Origin: Solenopsis invicta | Lineage: Eukaryota; Arthropoda; Insecta; Hymenoptera; Formicidae | Length of the DNA stretch: 64,000 bases | Reading direction: 5' to 3' | Assembly (NCBI RefSeq): GCF_016802725.1 | Contig: NC_052667.1 | Coordinates: 25,566,346-25,630,345, forward strand | Shown here: positions 61,401 through 64,000 of the stretch, piece after piece | Position numbering within the stretch: the first letter of the stretch is position 1 | How the letters are laid out: each line of letters starts with the position of its first letter | The notes under the pieces: model-generated | What the model was told of the DNA's origin: nothing | Databases searched by the model: none | Seen by the model: the letters and a program-made list of their open reading frames with translations, nothing else | Made by a program: the position numbers and the translations under genes

Positions 61401-62690
61401 CTTAATTAAAAAATGAAGCTTTAATTGCATTTTGTTATTCTTCATTTTCGTGCAATTTTATCAACTGGAATCATTCCTTAAATTTTCTTCTCTCTGTTAT
61501 TGAACATCTGTATGTATATGCAAATAACTTTCATATGTATATGTACAAGAAATAATGATATAAAATAAATGCATACGTACATATCTCAAGGGTGTAGAGG
61601 GCAAAGAAATAATTGGTGATCTAGTCTCGTTCATTTCTGTACTTCTAGTAGGGGTAGTTGCTTCTTGTATGTCACTCAGTCTCGATATATTATTAATACT
61701 CTCCATATTAACTCGACTTAAATTAATTGTAGGTTTGGTAATAGTGTGGCCGCTCACCATAGGTTTTACTACACCTTTAGCTGGTGATTTTGTCGACAGT
61801 CTGTTGGATGATTCTTTTCCTGAAATATATTCCAATGTAAATACATATTCTAATAAATATAATTATTATATATAAGTATAGTATAATAATATGAGTACAC
61901 AGTGAGAATTTTTTTTCTTAGAATTTATTCTCAAAAGAATTGTTGTAGAACATCGTAAAGCTTTAAAAAATTTTATTATACTTTGCTTAGTAAAATTTGA
62001 CTAAAATTTAACTAAATTATTGTATAATATATAATAATAATATTGATCATAGCATAAGAGTTGTGTATCTACTTTGTGTCAATGATTGAAGTTCAAACCC
62101 AGAATAAATCAAAGTTTTAATTGATTACCATCTCTCGCGGAAATTCATGCTTGCAGCATTTGCAATGGCAAACAACCAAGAGTACTTCTATCAAGACAGT
62201 TGGAGTATGCATGAACATGCATCAAATAGAAATCACGAACTTCAGTTATGAACTTAAAGAGAGATTTTGATTTAAATATATAATATAAAATATAGAACTA
62301 ATTACACAGAGAGCAGACATCAGCAGACACACGACTCTCTGCGCAATGATCGCACACTATCTATTGATACTCTGCTAATATTTGAAGTTAATATTTTCAT
62401 TTTGTAACATCTATAAGATGTATACACACACAAATATACGTGTGTATAATGCTAAGGAGTTCCTTTCTCACTATACTTCTGAGAAAAAGCTAAAAAAAGC
62501 CTTAAATTGAGAAAAAGAAAGCAGTATCAATACATTCCTTACTTCCAGTTGAAGTAGATGACAGTCTTACAGCAGTATTGGAAGTAACAAGTTCTTGGCA
62601 CATGGAAATAGTATTTGTCATGTATCCAGTCATTGTGACCAACATTTTCAGTATTTCTTTTGCATTACTCAGTACATTAGAAATTACAGT
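58404..62690 (-). CDS. Sgo: Shugoshin (Sgo/MEI-S332 family), seven exons, 5' partial
   Basis: Joined minus-strand exons: 62690-62543, 61819-61581, 61060-61000, 60921-60797, 60472-59316, 59235-59128 and 58422-58404. Every intron is GT-AG and all phases agree, giving 618 codons plus TAA. The C-terminus reads SSRPRRRKAPVNLKEPKLN then KKLRRG-stop. This is the shugoshin C-terminal signature (basic cluster, VNxKEPxL, KLRRG). Known role: protects centromeric cohesin from cleavage by recruiting PP2A. Exon 4 is very arginine-rich. Exon 5 is a long acidic, Ser/Thr-rich linker with a WEEEDPLEGPSW motif, typical of the poorly conserved middle of this family. The N-terminal coiled coil that binds PP2A is missing; the first visible exon starts in phase 0, so upstream exon(s) exist, probably beyond 64000. 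Confidence is high for the family and good for the exon chain. Confidence 0.85.
58478..58705. repeat. Dispersed CAGAAAAAATTTTCTC-type repeat in a shugoshin intron
   Basis: Same family as 29715-29945; begins ACAGAAAAAATTTTCTC and AAAATTTACTCTCAAAA. Confidence 0.5.
59020..59112. repeat. Dispersed repeat copy (empty-site version) in a shugoshin intron
   Basis: AGTAAAATTCTTCAAAGTCTA runs directly into TGATTGTTCTACAACTACC with no insertion, ending AAATTCTCTTTTAAGG. Confidence 0.65.
59128..59235 (-). CDS. Sgo: Shugoshin, sixth visible exon with the C-terminal domain
   Basis: 108 bases after TTGATTTGCAG, ending LN plus AA before GTGAGT. It carries RPRRRKAPVNLKEPKLN, the diagnostic shugoshin C-terminal block. 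Reading through the donor gives AAG-TGA, a stop that would remove the KLRRG end. Confidence 0.85.
59316..60472 (-). CDS. Sgo: Shugoshin, large fifth visible exon
   Basis: 1157 bases after TTTTCCGTAG, open throughout, ending CTAAC before GTACGT. It encodes about 385 residues: an acidic Asp/Glu/Ser-rich first half, then a Lys/Ser-rich second half (KTKHSSKSVKKL, KKSRSSLKKSR). If the 80-base intron after it were not removed, the frame would end four codons later. The exon that follows restores phase and supplies the conserved C-terminus. Confidence 0.85.
60574..60655. repeat. Dispersed repeat fragment in a shugoshin intron
   Basis: CACGATTATCGTAATTTTAAAG followed by AAAAGATTCTCTGTG resembles the same family. 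Confidence 0.45.
60797..60921 (-). CDS. Sgo: Shugoshin, fourth visible exon (arginine-rich)
   Basis: 125 bases after CACTTACAG, ending before a consensus GTAAGT. It encodes ATDEQRLRRRRRSRHSKRLS followed by a Ser/Arg stretch and a TGHVD end. A basic patch of this kind could serve for nuclear import or chromatin binding (inferred). Intron upstream is 78 bases. Confidence 0.78.
61000..61060 (-). CDS. Sgo: Shugoshin, third visible exon
   Basis: A 61-base exon after ATTATTTTAG encoding ENGRTCRLPERLTISSPRVN, ending after one base of a codon before GTATAT. Small, but its phase fits both neighbours. Confidence 0.7.
61581..61819 (-). CDS. Sgo: Shugoshin, second visible exon
   Basis: 239 bases after TATTTCAG, ending before GTACGT. 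It completes the split codon as Arg and encodes a Ser/Thr/Pro-rich segment with several SP and TP sites (for example TKSPAKG, ETRSPIISLPSTPLRY). It ends in phase 0. Confidence 0.75.
61898..62000. repeat. Dispersed repeat copy in a shugoshin intron
   Basis: CACAGTGAGAATTTTTTTTC, TAGAATTTATTCTCAAAA and GTTGTAGAACATCGTAAAG match the family at 29715, 40317 and 59020. Confidence 0.55.
62543..62690 (-). CDS. Sgo: Shugoshin, first exon visible in the window
   Basis: 148 bases starting after TTATCTGTTGCAG and ending at GGAA before GTAAGG. It encodes TVISNVLSNAKEILKMLV and onward to SSTSTG, mostly helical in character. It starts in phase 0 and ends after one base of the next codon, which fits the following exon. 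Confidence 0.75.
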
Positions 62691-63255
62691 CTGCAACAGA
62701 TAATAAATTTAAATTAAAAAACTAAAAACTATAAAAAATACTTGTGGATTAAAAATCAATATATACAGGGTGTCTACAAAATTTGTTACTATCGCCTATA
62801 TTTCAGAAATAATTCAAAATTATGAAAAACTATGAAATATGTATTCAATTATTTCCCTACTTTTTTAAAAGGATTGGAAAGCTGGAATAAAAACCATCAC
62901 GATTAGATTAAAAATTACAACAATAATAGACTATAAGCTCAGCAAGATTTTAAAATACTACAAATAATATATTATAAATATATATTATTATTAATATATT
63001 ATTATTAATACATTATTAATTGACAGTATCAAGTTTTTATCGATATAGTTCACTTTTTTTAAACAGAATAAATAATATTTAATAAATTGAGTTTTAAGGT
63101 AAACCTGAAGCCTGTCCTATCATCTTCTTAAAAGGATGCTAAAGTTGTGAATTTTACTGACTGAACAACGACTTACACATATATGATTTACAATACATAC
63201 GATTTATGAAATATCAGTACGTCATTACATACTACTGCATTAATATTGTACGCAT
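62691..63255. other. AT-rich sequence 5' of the first visible shugoshin exon
   Basis: Expected to be intron. No upstream coiled-coil exon found. A lone ACAGGGTGTCTACAAAATT end at 62765 looks like another transposon remnant. Confidence 0.4.
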
Positions 63256-63399
63256 ATACAGGGTGATTATTAATGGTTGGAACAACTATTTACCATAAAA
63301 GATACTTACTGACTTTACTCCATATAAATTACATAGAATGCAGTCGGTAAGTCATCTCTTATGGTAGATAGCTGTTTTTACCATTAATCACCCTATATA
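63256..63399. mobile_element. Palindromic MITE, ACAGGGTG family, copy 3
   Basis: ATACAGGGTGATTATTAATGG at the left and the reverse of ATATAGGGTGATTAATGGT at the right. The interior differs from copies 1 and 2 (TACTTACTGACT / AGTCGGTAAGTCAT arms). Confidence 0.8.
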
Positions 63400-63768
63400 T
63401 AAATAAATTTTCGTAAAACCTTTTTGTATTGAATTATATGTCTAAATCTAATTATAAAAGCTCGATATTTGTGTAATCTACATGTTTGGATGAGTGTTTA
63501 AAACTTTCCAATTTCATAAGTACAAACTATAGATCTTTTATATCAAGCAAATATTGTTATCATTTGAGTTTTGGATGCCATATAACAAATGACAAAACAA
63601 ATCCAAATTAAAAAAAACTTTTTATTCTCTACATAAAGAGCATACTGCAAACATGTATATACTTTAATTCTGAAATAAGATTTCTAAATCTGTAAGAGCA
63701 ATACATATGAAAAGTTGTTACAAAATTATTGCGTTTAATTGGTAAAACAGGATAGATTTCAGGATCCC
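63400..63768. other. AT-rich spacer or intron
   Basis: Nothing supported. Confidence 0.5.
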
Positions 63769-64000
63769 CTTAATGCTGAAGTTGTTTGTATTACCAACAA
63801 AAATACCATTTTATTAAAGAAGTTATGTATACTTCATATTGGTTTTAGAGAAATATAATTTCTTTTACAAAATTAAAATGCACATGCTAATGTATACAGT
63901 TCTAGTTTATTTTTTGTAAAAAAATAAGAAAACATTTTAAAATTACAGATTTTCTCATCAACTTTTACTTTAATATGGCAACCAAAACTGTCAATTCACT
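63769..64000. repeat. Dispersed repeat, copy 2 (pairs with 32969-33191), runs off the window
   Basis: Matches copy 1 block by block to the last base, so the repeat continues past the window. Confidence 0.8.

Noticed and set aside
62040..62100. A-box-like TAGCATAAGAG and B-box-like AGTTCAAACCC suggesting a tRNA
   Set aside because: Boxes are present but no acceptor stem or cloverleaf can be formed, and it lies in a shugoshin intron; probably chance or an old SINE trace.

Overview
This window reads as nuclear DNA of an insect. The best guess is an aculeate hymenopteran such as an ant. The reasons are a complete insect-type Jun protein, a spliced shugoshin gene with GT-AG introns, very AT-rich spacer broken by short CpG-rich islands, many simple repeats, and abundant small inverted-repeat transposons. 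The ant assignment is an inference from composition and repeat style, not from a diagnostic gene. There is no prokaryotic operon structure, CRISPR array or phage.

Only two protein-coding genes can be supported, both on the minus strand. (1) Jra, the fly/insect c-Jun, has an intact 273-residue intronless reading frame at 48864-49685. About 850 bases upstream lies a compact promoter with a TATA-like box, an initiator-like TCA and an AP-1 site next to the TATA box. The predicted leader contains a single upstream ATG, directly followed by TAA. (2) A shugoshin (Sgo/MEI-S332 family) gene is rebuilt here from seven exons between 62690 and 58404. All splice phases agree. Its last coding exon is only 19 bases long and completes the family's C-terminal signature, ending Lys-Lys-Leu-Arg-Arg-Gly-stop. 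The N-terminal coiled-coil exon(s) were not found and probably lie beyond base 64000.

Region by region: 1-45 kb is gene-poor. AT-rich spacer alternates with CpG-rich islands near 1.3-1.9, 7.0-7.5, 12.0-12.3, 15.1-15.4, 20.2-20.7, 24.1-24.9, 27.2-27.9, 31.7-32.2, 36.0-36.3, 37.8-38.2 and 41-42.8 kb. Into this are inserted at least a dozen MITE-like elements. They include two 546-549 bp elements bounded by TTAA (piggyBac-like), one 748 bp element with a perfect 8-bp target duplication (hAT-like), several TA-flanked palindromic elements, a 74-bp tandem array inside a MITE, and older dispersed repeats. 45-51 kb is the GC-rich Jra locus. 51-58 kb returns to spacer with MITEs and a decayed mariner transposase fragment. 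58-64 kb holds the shugoshin gene, with repeats in its introns and upstream.

The two genes have no obvious shared function: Jra is a stress and JNK-responsive bZIP factor, and shugoshin protects centromeric cohesin. They are simply neighbours in the same orientation. The most notable observations are the Jra promoter and its start-stop uORF, the shugoshin terminal micro-exon, and the dense, partly nested MITE content.
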